64,000 nt of DNA from Marchantia polymorpha subsp. ruderalis (Eukaryota > Streptophyta > Marchantiopsida > Marchantiales > Marchantiaceae). Position 1 is the first letter of the stretch, and each line of letters starts with the position of its first letter. This document shows positions 31,304-42,138 of the stretch, piece by piece. The translations under genes were made by a program, and so were the position numbers. The notes beneath the pieces were generated by a model, which did not search any database, was not told the origin of the DNA, and saw only the letters and a list, made by a program, of their open reading frames with translations. The DNA is taken from assembly GCA_037833965.1 (NCBI GenBank), contig AP031355.1, positions 15,401,501 through 15,465,500 of the forward strand, read 5' to 3'.

Positions 31304-34300
31304 CTACACGCCTGCACGGAACCACGCTACACTACGCTCCGCGGAACCTGTGCTACGTCTCCTGCGCGGCCGACTGCCGCGCACTAACTCCCTACCCTGC
31401 CAATCTTCCGCTCGACTGCGCAGTCCCAAACGCTGCAACGCCGCGGACACCTCCACTTCGAGGGCGGACATGGTATCCTGTGCCTTCGACAGAAAGGCAT
31501 CGAGCTTCTTTGCTACCTTCCGCCGACTCCTACTGTCGCCTGACAACAACCCGGCTGCGCGCAATTCAAACTCACGCAGTGTGAGTTTCTCCTGCGCCTT
31601 CACTTCCCAGTGGGCGTAGCCCTTGAGACAGTGGGCGACTCGCCTCGCCGTCTCCACCTTCGTGCGATCCGCCTCCTTCCTGCGATCCTCTTCAAGTATC
31701 ACTAATTGCGATTCGGCTTCAGCACGTTGCGCTCTCAATTCGCCACACTCTGACTGTAACCCGCGGATTAACTCTTCATCCGCCTGCCGTGCGAGCTGAC
31801 ATTGTTCCAACAACCGCGTCTGTCGCACGAGCTCCTCTGACAAAATCCGATTCTGGGCCTGTTCAGAAATGAGTGCTTCCTTGACCTTCACCTGCTCCTT
31901 GGTGAGCTCGTCCAGTTTCTCATCCTTCATCTTCTCGGAGTGCTTGTAGAATTTCTGATTAAGTTTGTACTGACCCCACAAGCATGCATGCTTCTCCTTC
32001 AATTCCCTCAACTCCTGGTCCACTCTAGCTAATAGCTTGCTGGTGTGGACTTTAGTGCGAGTCCGCCTGCGCACTAATTTGATGTAAGATCCCGGCTGGA
32101 GTGGGTCGGCGTATTTATCGACCTTGCGATCCAAGTACCTCAGCAACGGAATCACCTGCTCAGAGAGCGCCGCCGCCGGCGCTCCAACAATTTCCTCCTC
32201 CTCCTCCTCCGTGTCTTCTGCTCCTGACATTTCTTCTGTGGAGCCTCCGTCGTCATCATCCGAGTGGAGAATTTCAGTCGCCATTGATTGCGTCGGCGAC
32301 TGCCCCGAGTGGGGCTGCACGTCATCGACGTGTGCTGCCTGCGAAGGCACGGCTGCAGCCTCGCTGCTCGTCGCCAAAATGTCTAAGGCGGAAGGCGAAT
32401 GTACCCGTGCGGCATCCCCGTCGCTCGCTTGTTGGTTGTCTACCGCGTCCTCTCTGCCGCCGTCGCCCGTCGCCGAAGGCGATCGAGCGGAGGATGGCTG
32501 CGCGGGGTTTGATCGCGCATCGCGCATCGAAATTTCATCCCGCGGACAGTCACTCCGCTCCACCGTCTGTTGCTGCTCCCTTGATCGGTCCGTGGGGGCT
32601 GTGCCCGGCCCGTGCGCAGGCGCGATTGCCGGCGCCTTGTCCGCCGCAGGCGTAGCGCCGCGGATATCTATCGCCGAAGGCGACATGGCCGGGGGCCGCT
32701 CGCCCGATGTCCCTTGGCCTATAGGCCCTACCGCCGAAGGCGCATCTATCGGCGGACTTCCCGCCGATGGTGCGGCCTCCGCACGCTCCCTGCTTGTATC
32801 ACCTCGGCTCGAAGGCCCTGGCGCCGAAGGCGCAAATTGTGGCGCGTGGTGCGCCGGAGGGTCTGGCCCCGAGGGCCGGTGTCTCGTAGGTGGTTCTTCC
32901 GCCGGCTCCTTCCCCTTCCTACGTTGGAACGGGGGTGATTCTTGCCTGTGCACAGGCGGCACGTGTGGAGGTGTCCTGTGCACAGGCGACCTGTGCACAG
33001 GTGAGCGCCTGTGCACAGGAGGACTGCTCCTTCCCACGCGTAAGCGTAGATCCACGTCCACTTGTGAACGCCTGTCCGCGGAGGCTCGTCCGTCCGCGGA
33101 GGCTCGTCTGTGCGCAAACAGAACATCTGTCCGCATCGCACGTGGTAACTCCGGAGGCCCTTGGCCCGTAGGCGGCCTCTCTCCCGTCGAGGTTGCAGCG
33201 TAGCCCGTTGCTCCTGCGGTCGTCCGCGCTTCCTCATGCCTCTCTGGCGACGCACTTCCTATCTCCGTCGCAATTGTCGCGAATCGAATGTCGCGGTCGC
33301 GAATCGAATTGTCGCGGTCGTCGCGGTCGAATGGGAGCAGAGGGTTCTTGATGCTGCTCCTCTTCGGACTCTTCCCTCCATCGCCGCTTCCGCGGCACTC
33401 GCGCTGCAGGAGTGTGTCTCCCTTCGTCTCTCCGTCTTGATGGGGTCGAAGTCGGTGACTCCTCTGCATCAGTATCGACCTCGTTCTCCCGCACATACTT
33501 CCCGGGATGGTCGATGGACAATGGCGGAAAATGTTCAAGCTCCGCCGCTGTCAAACAATTCCGCTGTCGATAAAAATTGATGAGGAAAGGAGAGAGATGG
33601 TTTAGAGTTCCCCCCTTCTCCTCAAACGCGTGCTGTCGCATCACCCTGTGCAGGATGCTCGCCCAGTGAATTGGAGTTCCCTCGATGACGCACTCCACAA
33701 AAGAGACCTGCCACAATGTGATGTAGCAGGCGCGGTGCGGTTGCAGTAATTGCATCAGCGCCGCGGACAAAGTCCGGCGAAATCAATCCTTGTAATCACG
33801 GGTTCTGTACCCATTCTTGGTAGACCTCCCGGTCTTGAACAGCTCCACAAATTGCGCCTCTTCCTGCTTGGTCACCTTGATGCTCTCACTGTCGAAAAGG
33901 AGATGCCCTGGCATGCCAGCACATCTTCCCAACGCCTGCGCCCAATCTTGGACTGTCCACCGATCAACATGCGGACGCAATCCGCGCGAGGGTGGCCCCT
34001 GTGGCTCTAGCCACTCGCGCACCATATTCGCACAGATGTAGTTCCATCCCCATAGCAAGAAATCGAGCTTTCTTGCTATTAAGCGCTCCTCGAAAGCGCG
34101 CAGCCCGTTCTGGGGTAGGCGAAGTGGCACCATCCGCAATCTGCTTGGTCTCGTCATTGCATTCCTGGGGTTCGCTCGCCCGCTCATTCTACTTCCGCAC
34201 CGCCCGAGCTTCTTTCTCTCTCGGCAAACTCTAATCGCCCTCAATTCCAAATCACGCGCATTCACTTCTCCCTCAATCAACAAGAAATCTCCTGTGCGAC

Positions 34301-34409
34301 GACGTCGAGAATGTTCAGCAGCCAGCAGATGGATGCGCGCAGCGCGCACAAGAGATTGGAATCGCGAATTCAAGAATGGGACGTTCTCCGCCGCCCGGTC
34401 GAAGGTCAT
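31304..34409 (-). pseudogene. U3 ORF region in Element 2 5' LTR (about one or two breaks)
   Basis: All domains of the 1035-codon ORF are recognisable, and the coiled coil and basic tail match the 3' LTR copy. The middle is mosaic, with short GTCGCG/AATCGAAT tandem words replacing the usual sequence. It is nearly whole. It lies upstream of the promoter that would transcribe the element, so any expression from this LTR needs an independent promoter. Confidence 0.72.
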
Positions 34410-35658
34410 GGTCGGCTCTTGCTCGTGAAGAACGTCTCACTTGATGACCGCGCCGGCTGTACGCTGGAACGGTCTTCGCTCTCACGCGCGGCTTCACGCT
34501 CCGCCGTCGTCGCTTAAACTCTCACGCTCGAATTGGCGGATTTGAACTCCGCGAGCGTATTACCCCGCGGACATGCGGGCGTAGCGCCGAAGGCGAGTTT
34601 TCCGCCTTGCGCGGTACACTTGTTCGTACCGCCCCTCGGCCAATCCCCCTCTGCCTTGACGCGTGTGTCCGCATGTCGGACAAAAGTTCAACTCCTGCCT
34701 GTGCGCAGGCAGGAGCCTCGGCGGATGCTCCGCCGACGCGGAACTTCATCCTCCTGTGCACAGGCGATCGCCTGTGCGCAGGCGAATTCCGTGCGCGGCG
34801 TCGCGCTGGCGCGGAAGGCGTTGACCGTGGTCAGCCGTCTCCGTCCAGTCTGTCCGTTCCTTGTCTTTTCGTCGGCGCTTCCGCCGCCGCAACTCCGTCC
34901 GTCCAAGAGCGCATCCACCCGTTCCGTCCGCATGGTCCGTACCGATTTGATTACTCTGGTGGCTCTTCCGCCGTACGCGGCGCTGCGCTGGCGCGGAAGG
35001 CGCCGTACACTTTCTACCTCACAAGGCGCATTTCTAGGGCCCAAGGCGGATTTTCCGCCGACGCCGAAGCGCATGTGCACAGGCGAGCGCCTGTGCGTAG
35101 GCGGACTTCGCGCCTCCCCTAACCCTACTTCGCCTGTGCACAGGCGAACGCCTTCGTCCGCGCATAGGACAAAACTTGATTCCCCCCTCCGCGTAGGCGG
35201 AATTCGCGCCGGTGGCGAACTCCTTCCGCCGTAGGCGACCGCCTCCGTTTCTTCCAATAGTGATAACTCCCTAAGTCCTCATCCGTTCCAAGCGTTCTTG
35301 GGCTCGTTGGAATCAGTGCGTCGAGCTCTTTCCAACGGGACCCTAACTTGGTCAAGGCGCCCGAGGGTTGACCTAATTATGGAGGGTTTCCCTACAGCCG
35401 CGGACGCAACCTCCGAAGGCGGGTTTTCCGCCTTGCGTCGTAGGGGTCCTAACTGCAGAGCTCGCAGGGAGGGTGGTCCCTGTCCTTACTGCTGCACCCC
35501 AAATCCCAGATTATACAAGATCCCTCGAGAATCCCCGCGATCTTCCGGATTCACTCCGTTTTGATGTACCGAAGGCTATTTACAATGCTGCCAGGGTACA
35601 ATTTTCCAAAAATGTTTTAATTTTCTCAAAATTGCCAAAAGTGGGGTACCACAGAAGG

Positions 35659-37705
35659 TGACGCGCCAACATGCGCAAGAAGAGAGAGGAGGAACCCTCA
35701 ATCATCTTTCACCTTACCTGATTGTGTTTTATCGGGCGATGGGATGTTTGACAAATTCAGAGCGGACACGGTTTCCGCTGCTGACCCGGAGCTATCCAGG
35801 TAGATACTCGCGGGAGGCCGAAGTAGACACGGATCCGGACGAGGCACCTTCCAGTCCGCCTCCGGCTCCGCCCCCAGCAAGAGCAGCAGAAGAATGTCGA
35901 AGTGAGCGAGTTCCGCGAAAGCGGAAGTGGGATGAGAGACCTGAGGACAGGCAGCCGGAAGCGCCAGCTGCGCCGACTCGTAGTCGGCCAACCAACGAGC
36001 CTCACAGCCGACCGAAACAGAGGGCACGCAAAATGCCAACTAGTACTGAGGAGACCGGGCGTACTCCGGTCCGGCGGAGTATCCTGCCCACGCAGGAGGA
36101 GATAATCGCGCAGATTCTGGGGAAGTCGGCAAATACCTCTGCGTAGAAGGCACCAATGCCTTCGGAAGAAGACAGACAGACTGACAGTCGGCCGACTACG
36201 AGTCGGGCGACTGAAGGTCGACAAACGGAAGGAAGGCCGACGGAGCGGCGCGTTGAACCGGACAGCAGGCCGGGAGTAGAAGAGAGTTTGGCTGACGAGC
36301 CAACAACCCTCAGAGGGTCGTCTTCGGCGGAAGGCACTTCTGGGAAAACGCCGCCAGCAAGCAGGCCAAGTGGAGTGAAGACGCGCATGGTGTATCCGAC
36401 TACCAGTCGGACACCTGCTAGTCAGCCGACTGCGAGTCGGTCAAAAGAGAGTCGGCCAGATTCGCCGATTGCGAGACGGACAGGGCCGGCGACCAGTGTG
36501 CGGATGCCTCCGGCGGACGCACCTCCAGCGAAGACACCTTCCGCGCAGATCGCGCCGGAAGAGCAGGCAGCAGAAGCGGGCGGTGCAAAGGTGACAAAAG
36601 TCACTGCGGCGTCGACCCCTCGGAAACCGAAGATCGAGCCGGAACAGGGGCTCAAGCAGTGGGATCCCCCACTGCCTTGGATATTTTAGCAGGGAGTGGA
36701 GCGGCAGTCGCGGCGGAAGCTGCTGCGCGCCACAGTTCCAGGGAGTCGCCAAGGGATTCGGTGGCAACTGAAATCCTCGAAACGGAGGATGAGACGAGCT
36801 CGGAAGAGCAGGAAGCGGACTCTGTGCAGAAAACGCCAACAGGGGTGTTGTGGGAGCAGATAGTTCCACTCCTGCGATATCTGGATCGCAAGACATCCAA
36901 GTACTCGGGTACCGGAAAACCGCAGTCTTACGTGGAGACTGTCAAGCGCAGGACGAGGAGCAAGGTGGCCACTTGGGCCTCTAGGTGCCAAACATTGCAG
37001 GATAGGAACGCTACCCTCCGACAGCACCTGGCGGTCACACAGAAGCTATACCAAACCTTGCAACAGCAGAGGGAGGATGCGGCGACGAAAAACCAGGCGG
37101 ATGCCGAGCTAATACGGGCAAAGATCGAGTCGGAATTGCAGGAAGAGCGGAGACAAAACCGCATCTTAGCAGAAGAGCTTGCGCGCCAGAAGCGCGCCTT
37201 AGAAGAAAGTCAAAGTACACGCAAGGAGGATGAGGAGTTGTTGTGCAACTTGCAATCCGAGTGCGCGGATTTGAGGGCGCAGCGCGCGGATGCGGAAATG
37301 CAGCTAGCAGAGGTGGAAGGCAGCTGCCGGGCGCGAGAAGAGTTGGCGACGCGGGTGACTCACTGTCTAAAAGGATACGCCCATTGGGAGGTGGCAGCTC
37401 AAGAGAAGATCACACTCAGGGAGTTCGAGCTTCAGGCGGCGGCATTGACGGAGGGTGACAGTCGGAGTCGGCGGCAAGTAGCAAGGAAATTAGAATCCTT
37501 CTTGTCGGGTGCGCGCGACACTATGGCGCACTTGGAGTCGGAAGTGACTGCAGCCCTCCAGCGTCTGGGGTTGCGCAGCCGGTCGGAAGATTGGCAAGGT
37601 AGAGATAGAGAGCGAGGCAGTCCGGCGCGCAGGAGGCGCAGCACCGGATCTGCAGAGTGCAGTAGTGTAGTTTGGTTTCGTGCAAGTGTTGCGAGTAGTA
37701 GATAG
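35659..37705 (+). pseudogene. U3-type ORF of family B, linker, acidic and coiled-coil parts (broken)
   Basis: It begins inside the globular domain (GGTLNHLSPYLIVFYRAMGC, matching GGTLNHLSPFLINFYRQRNC). A Pro/Ser/Arg linker follows in which PTTSR-like units replace the PVHR units of the main family. Then come an acidic stretch (ETEDETSSEEQEAD), the YLDRKTSKY block, a coiled coil with the shared LQSECADLRAQRADAE and HCLKGYAHWEV blocks, and the RRRRSTGSAEC tail. It has about two breaks besides the nested element. Coiled-coil and tail are the best-conserved parts after the N-terminal domain. Confidence 0.78.
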
Positions 37706-37728
37706 GATAGCGTAGTGTTAGCAGGTGA
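35659..37728 (+). repeat. Family B LTR-like fragment, right piece
   Basis: Family B continues directly after the GAAGG duplication. It encodes the remaining domains of its U3-type ORF up to 37705 and ends about 25 bp later, where it meets the inverted LTR piece D at a sharp junction (about 37720-37735). Confidence 0.78.
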
Positions 37729-37740
37729 TAACTGCGGCTG

Positions 37741-38406
37741 CAGTAATTGCATCAGCGCCGCGGACAAAGTCCGGCGGAATCGATCCTTGTAATTGCGGGT
37801 CCTGTACCCATTCTTGGTAGACCTCCCGGTCTTGAACAACTCCACAAATTGCGCCTCTTCCTGCTTGGTCACCTTGATGCTCTCACTGTGGAAGAGGAGA
37901 TGCCCTGGCATGCCGGCACATCTTCCCAATGCTTGCGCCCAATCTTGGACTGTCCACCGATCAACATGCGGACGCAATCCGCGCGAGGGTGGTCCCTGTG
38001 GCTCTAGCCACTCGCGCACCATATCCGCACAGATGTAGTTCCATCCCCATAGCAAGAAATCGAGCTTTCTTGCTATCAAGCGCTCCTCGAAAGCGCGCAG
38101 CCCGTTCTGTGGTAAACGAAGCGGCAGCATCCGCAATCGGCCCGGTCTCGTCATTGCGTTCCTGGAGTTCGCTCGCCCGCTCATTCTACTTCCGCACCGC
38201 TCGAGCTCCTTTCTCTCTCGGCAAACTCTAATCGCCCTCAATTCCAAATCACGCGCACTCACTTCTCCCTCAATCACCAAGAAATCCTCTATGCGGCGAT
38301 GTCGAGAATGCTTAGCAGCCAGCAGATGGACGCGCGCAGCTCGCACAAGAGAATGGAATCGCGAATTCAAGAATGGGACGCTCTCCGCCGCCCGGTCGAA
38401 GGTCAT
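37741..38406 (-). pseudogene. U3 ORF N-terminal fragment in piece D
   Basis: This holds MTFDRAAESVPFLNSRF through the globular domain (KLDFLLWGWNYICADMVREWL, WTVQDWAQALGRC, TGRSTKNGY) and ends where piece D ends. It is a fragment of the same unknown protein with no independent function expected. Confidence 0.75.
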
Positions 38407-40096
38407 GGTCGGCTCTTGCTCGTGGAGGACGTCTCAATTGATGGCCGCGCCGGCTCTACGCTGAAACGGTCTCCGCTCTCACGCGCGGCTTCACGCTCCG
38501 CCGTCGCCGATTAAACTCTCACGCTCGAATTGGCGGATTTGAACTCCGCGAGCGTACTACCCCGCGGACATGGGTGCGCAGCGCCGAAGGCGAGTTTTCC
38601 GCCTTGCGCGGTACACTTGTTCGTACCGCTCCTCAGCCAATCCCCTTCTGCCTCGACGCGTGTGTCCGCATGTCGGACAAAAGTTCAACTCCTGCCTGTG
38701 CGCAGGCAGACTCCTCGGCGGATTCTCCGCCGGCGCGGAACTTCATCCTCCTGTGCACAGGCGCTCGCCTGTGCGCAGGCGAATTCCGTCCGCGGCGACG
38801 CGCTGGCGCGGAAGGCGTTGACCGTGGTCAGCCGTCTCCGTCCAGACTGTCCGTTCCTTGTCTCTTCGTCGGCGCTTCCGCCGCCGCAACTCCGTCCGTC
38901 CAAGAGCGCATCCACCCGTCCCGTCCGCATGGTCCGTACGGATTTGATTATTCTGGCGGCTCCTTGCTCGTCCGCGGCGCTGCGCTGGCGCAGAAGGCGC
39001 CGTACACTTTCTACCTCACAAGGCGCATTTCTAGGGCCCAAGGCGGATTTCCCGCCGACGCCGAAGCGCCTGTGCACAGGTGGCCGCCTGTGCGTAGGCG
39101 GACTTCGCGCCTCCTCAAACCCTATGTAATAACCCACTAAAGGCTAAAACTGCAATATAGTGGTAGAAAGGTCGAACCCACAGGGACAGAGGAACACACA
39201 GGGTACAAAGTGTCACGTTTTAACAGACTATTGAGGAGTTTGAATTCTCAGGCAACTGTCACTCCCAGAAATACTGCAAGTGTCCACTCGGAGCGCACTC
39301 GGAGGTCGCACAGTGCAGCGTAAAACACACACACACACACACACACACCTGAAACTACAGAAACACAACCCAGAGATCCGTTAGGACCTCTACTTCAAGA
39401 TTTCAGGGGGAAAGTCTCTCAAGGGTACACTCAGCAAAGCTGCGGGCAGTGACTTCCAACTCCGGCTTTTACAACACTTCCACTAGCTTGCTGCTAGTGT
39501 AGGAAACCCGGTTTGGACTGCCTACTTCGGATCGAAGTCACTCCTACGCGGTGAACAACACTCTCAACTCACAAAACGCGCAGAGAACACAGGTCCGCAC
39601 TGAAGGACTCACTGTGAAACATTCCAGTAACACAACAACAGTCTATTGAAGAGTTTGAATTCTCAGGCACTTGTCATTCCCAAAAATACTAGAGGGGTTA
39701 CCCTCAAGGCACCTGCTGCAGGGTAACCTGAATTTACAACCAAGGCTTACACGAAGTAGCAAAACTTCACTTTGGCATTCAGGGGAAAAATCCCAAGGGA
39801 GTACAATCAGAAAGAAACACTCGAAGGTGTAGGGGCGAAACTGTTCAAGTATCTAACTAGTCACTGGCTCTGAGCATCGGCAGTCACCCGCAGGTGCAGA
39901 TCCGAACTACTCAAGTCTCTAACCAATGGACTAGCTCTGAACATTCGGCCGAAGGCCTTCAGCTACAAAATGCGGAACGCTAAGTTGTAACTCCTCGTGC
40001 GTGGTGACAGAACTCAAGGACACAAACACGCAAAGGAAATGCTTTCCTGATCTGCACTTCTGATGGGAAAGAACCCCAGGCAAAACGCCTGGAACT

Positions 40097-40104
40097 ATTT
40101 TATA
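40097..40104 (-). promoter_or_regulatory. TATA box of LTR C
   Basis: TATAAAAT with the conserved hairpin. Homology to the main family ends only about 35 bp upstream of it, at about 40138. Confidence 0.75.
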
Positions 40105-40207
40105 CCTTCTAAGTCCTAACTAGCACTACACTGCACTGCCATGGTGCGAGCCGCAACAAATCCTACACCTGAGGAGTCGGCGGCTGCCTTCCCCTCTAAC
40201 TTACAAC

Positions 40208-40246
40208 CTAAATCTAACCCTAACCCTAAATCTTAATCCTAAGCCT
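40208..40246. repeat. Degenerate telomere-like CCCTAAA units
   Basis: CTAACCCTAACCCTAAATC with flanking CCTAAATC and AATCCTAAGCC resembles plant telomere repeat units. It is short and imperfect, so it may be chance or a captured fragment. Confidence 0.4.
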
Positions 40247-40560
40247 ACTGTACAGAGCCGCCAGTGCCTTCCCACCCAAGATCTGAGGCTGAAAATTTGC
40301 AGGCATGCGTGGCCGGCCGAGATCAACGGCCCCACAAAATTTCAGATCCATCCGACCGTCCATCGCAAAGATATGGGCCCCGCAAGATCTCTGAACCTAG
40401 GCCAAAATTCCTTCTCCAAAATCCGAGGACTGTGGGTCCCACGCGTCCTACACGCAAGCCGCCTACTCGCAGGCCGCCTTGGGCCGAAGGCCCCCTCTAA
40501 CTGTTAACGCCGAAGGCTCCTCTATATGTTAACGCCGAAGGCCTCTCTCCTAACCATGAC

Positions 40561-41414
40561 ATCCGCTTTCGACGCTCATAACTCATTGATGACTGATCCG
40601 TTTCAAGAGATCTTGGTCTCGTTGGAACCAGCTCGTCGAGTTCTTTCCAACGAAACCCGAATCAAGTCAAACCGCTAAGAATTGAGAAAGTTATGTCGGT
40701 TTTACTTTTCCGCCGAAGGCGTTCGCCTATCCACAGTCCGTCCGCGGCGCTGACCTGGCCGTCCGCGGCGCTGCGTTGGCGCAGAAGGCGCCGTACACTT
40801 TCTACCTCACAAGGCGCATTTCTAGGGCCCAAGGCGGATTTCCCGCCGACGCCGAAGCGCCTGTGCACAGGCGAACGCCTGTGCGCAGGCGAACTTCCTT
40901 CGTCCGCGCATAGGACAAAACTTTCTTCGCCTGTGCACAGGCGGAAAGATGAGTATCTTGCGACCTTCATAACTCCCAGAGTTCTTTTCCGTTCGTGGCG
41001 TTCTTGGGCTCGTTAGAATTAGCGCGTTGAGCTCTTTCCAACGAGACCCTAACCAAGTCGAGGCGTTGCGAATTGAGAAAGTTATGAGGGATTCACTCTT
41101 CCGCCGAATGCACTCTCCCGCATCGCCAAAGGCGTTGACCCGAAGGCGTTGACCCGAAGGCGTTGACCGAAGGCGTCTACCGCCCAAGGCGCATCTTCCG
41201 GCGGTTCTTCCGCCGAAGGAGTACCGCCAAAGTCGCTCTACCGCCGAAGGCCCCCCCATCAATAACTTCCGACACTCATAACTCAGTGATCTCTCATCCG
41301 TTTCACAAGTTCTTGGGCTCGTTAGAACCAACGCGTCGAGCTCTTTCCTACGAGACCCTAAGCAACTCAAAGCGTTTTGAATTGAGAAAGTTATGAGTGA
41401 TCTACCGCCGAAGG
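40561..41414 (-). repeat. Three diverged copies of a U3 module in LTR C
   Basis: Copies lie at about 40561-40721, 40945-41112 and 41255-41414. Each has a CATAACTC start, a CGTTT/CGTTC-CTTGG core, the inverted repeat CTCGTTRGAA with TTCCAACGAR, and AATTGAGAAAGTTATG. Main-family LTRs have one related module (for example near 24043-24190). Between copies lie palindromic CGCC/GGCG words. Confidence 0.75.
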
Positions 41415-42138
41415 TGCTCGAATCGGATCCTGCAGCATGAACCGCCCGTTCCGTCCCAAGCGTCCCACTGTGGCCTAAGCCCAAAACCCCTTGACTGTCC
41501 TCGATCCTCTGGTTTCACGTACCGATTACTATTTACAGCTACTGCCGCGGTACTTACTATTCAAAAATGTTTTAGTTCCGACAAAAAACAAAAAGTGGGT
41601 TACCACACCCTACTTCGCCTGTGCACAGGCGAACTTCCTTCGTCCGCGCATAGGGCAAAACTTGATCTCCCTTCCGCGTAGGCGGAATTCCCGCCGGTGG
41701 CGAACTCCTTCCGCCGAAGGCGAACGTCTATGTATCTTCCGATAGTGATAACTCCCTAAGTCCTCATCCGTTCCAAGCGTTCTTGGGCTCGTTGGAATCA
41801 GTGCGTCGAGCTCTTCCCAACGAGATTCTAACTAGGTCAAGGCGCCCGGGGGTTGACCTAAATATGAAGGATTTCCCCACCGCCGCGGACGCAGCTTCCG
41901 AAGGCGGGTTTCGCGCCTTGCGCCGTAGGGATCCTAACTGCAGAGCTCGCAAGGAGGGTGGTGCCCGTCCTTACTGCTGCACCCAAATCCTAGATTCTAC
42001 GAGATCCCTCGAGAATCCCCGCGATCTTCCGAATTCACTCTGTTTTGATGCACCGAAGGCTATTTACATTGCTGCCAGGGTACAGTTTTTCCAAAAATGT
42101 TTTAATTTCCTCAAAATTACCAGAAGTGGGGTACCACA

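Larger units (their letters stand above)
19490..35653 (-). mobile_element. Element 2: nearly whole 16.2-kb Ty3/Gypsy element, TSD GAAGG
   Basis: On the minus strand the order is 5' LTR (30295-35653), PBS (duplicated), gag-protease, UAG boundary, pol, polypurine tract, 3' LTR (19490-24457). GAAGG flanks it at 19485-19489 and 35654-35658. Internal coding looks whole or nearly so (about none to two breaks). Each LTR's own U3 ORF has about one or two. The LTRs differ by scattered substitutions plus one clustered tract and some length changes, so it is young, though older than Element 1. It is inserted in the family B ORF. Confidence 0.96.
30295..35653 (-). repeat. 5' LTR of Element 2 (5.36 kb)
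   Basis: On the minus strand it begins TGTGGTACC at 35653 and ends TTATTACA at 30295, next to the PBS region. It has full R/U5, a TATA box at 31260-31267, the U3 ORF region and noncoding palindromic U3 (about 34500-35300). A tract near 33275-33490 differs from the 3' LTR and resembles solo LTR H. Confidence 0.95.
39125..41607 (-). repeat. Solo LTR C: short 2.5-kb LTR lacking the U3 ORF, TSD CCCTA
   Basis: On the minus strand it runs from TGTGGTAACCCAC (41607) to TTATTACA (39125). CCCTA flanks it at 39120-39124 and 41608-41612, so it is one insertion into piece D. Its R/U5 (39125-40138) is close to the main family, including TATA box, hairpin, GT run and 54-bp repeats. Its U3 (about 40139-41607) is different: no U3 ORF, three diverged copies of a 155-165-bp module, and a telomere-like patch. 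It is either an ancestral form without the ORF or a derivative that lost it. Confidence 0.92.
37729..42138 (-). repeat. LTR piece D (minus strand, truncated), hosting LTR C
   Basis: On the minus strand it begins TGTGGTACC at 42138 and proceeds through noncoding U3 (41613-42138, then 38510-39124 beyond the nested LTR C) into the N-terminal part of the U3 ORF, ending at the junction with family B near 37731. Its R/U5 end is missing. Its sequence groups with the older variants E, F and G in several positions. It is broken. Confidence 0.85.

Noticed and set aside
40264-40500. A 78-codon frame in the U3 of LTR C as a possible captured gene
   Set aside because: It is short, of low complexity toward its end, has no recognisable motif and lies in noncoding-looking U3.
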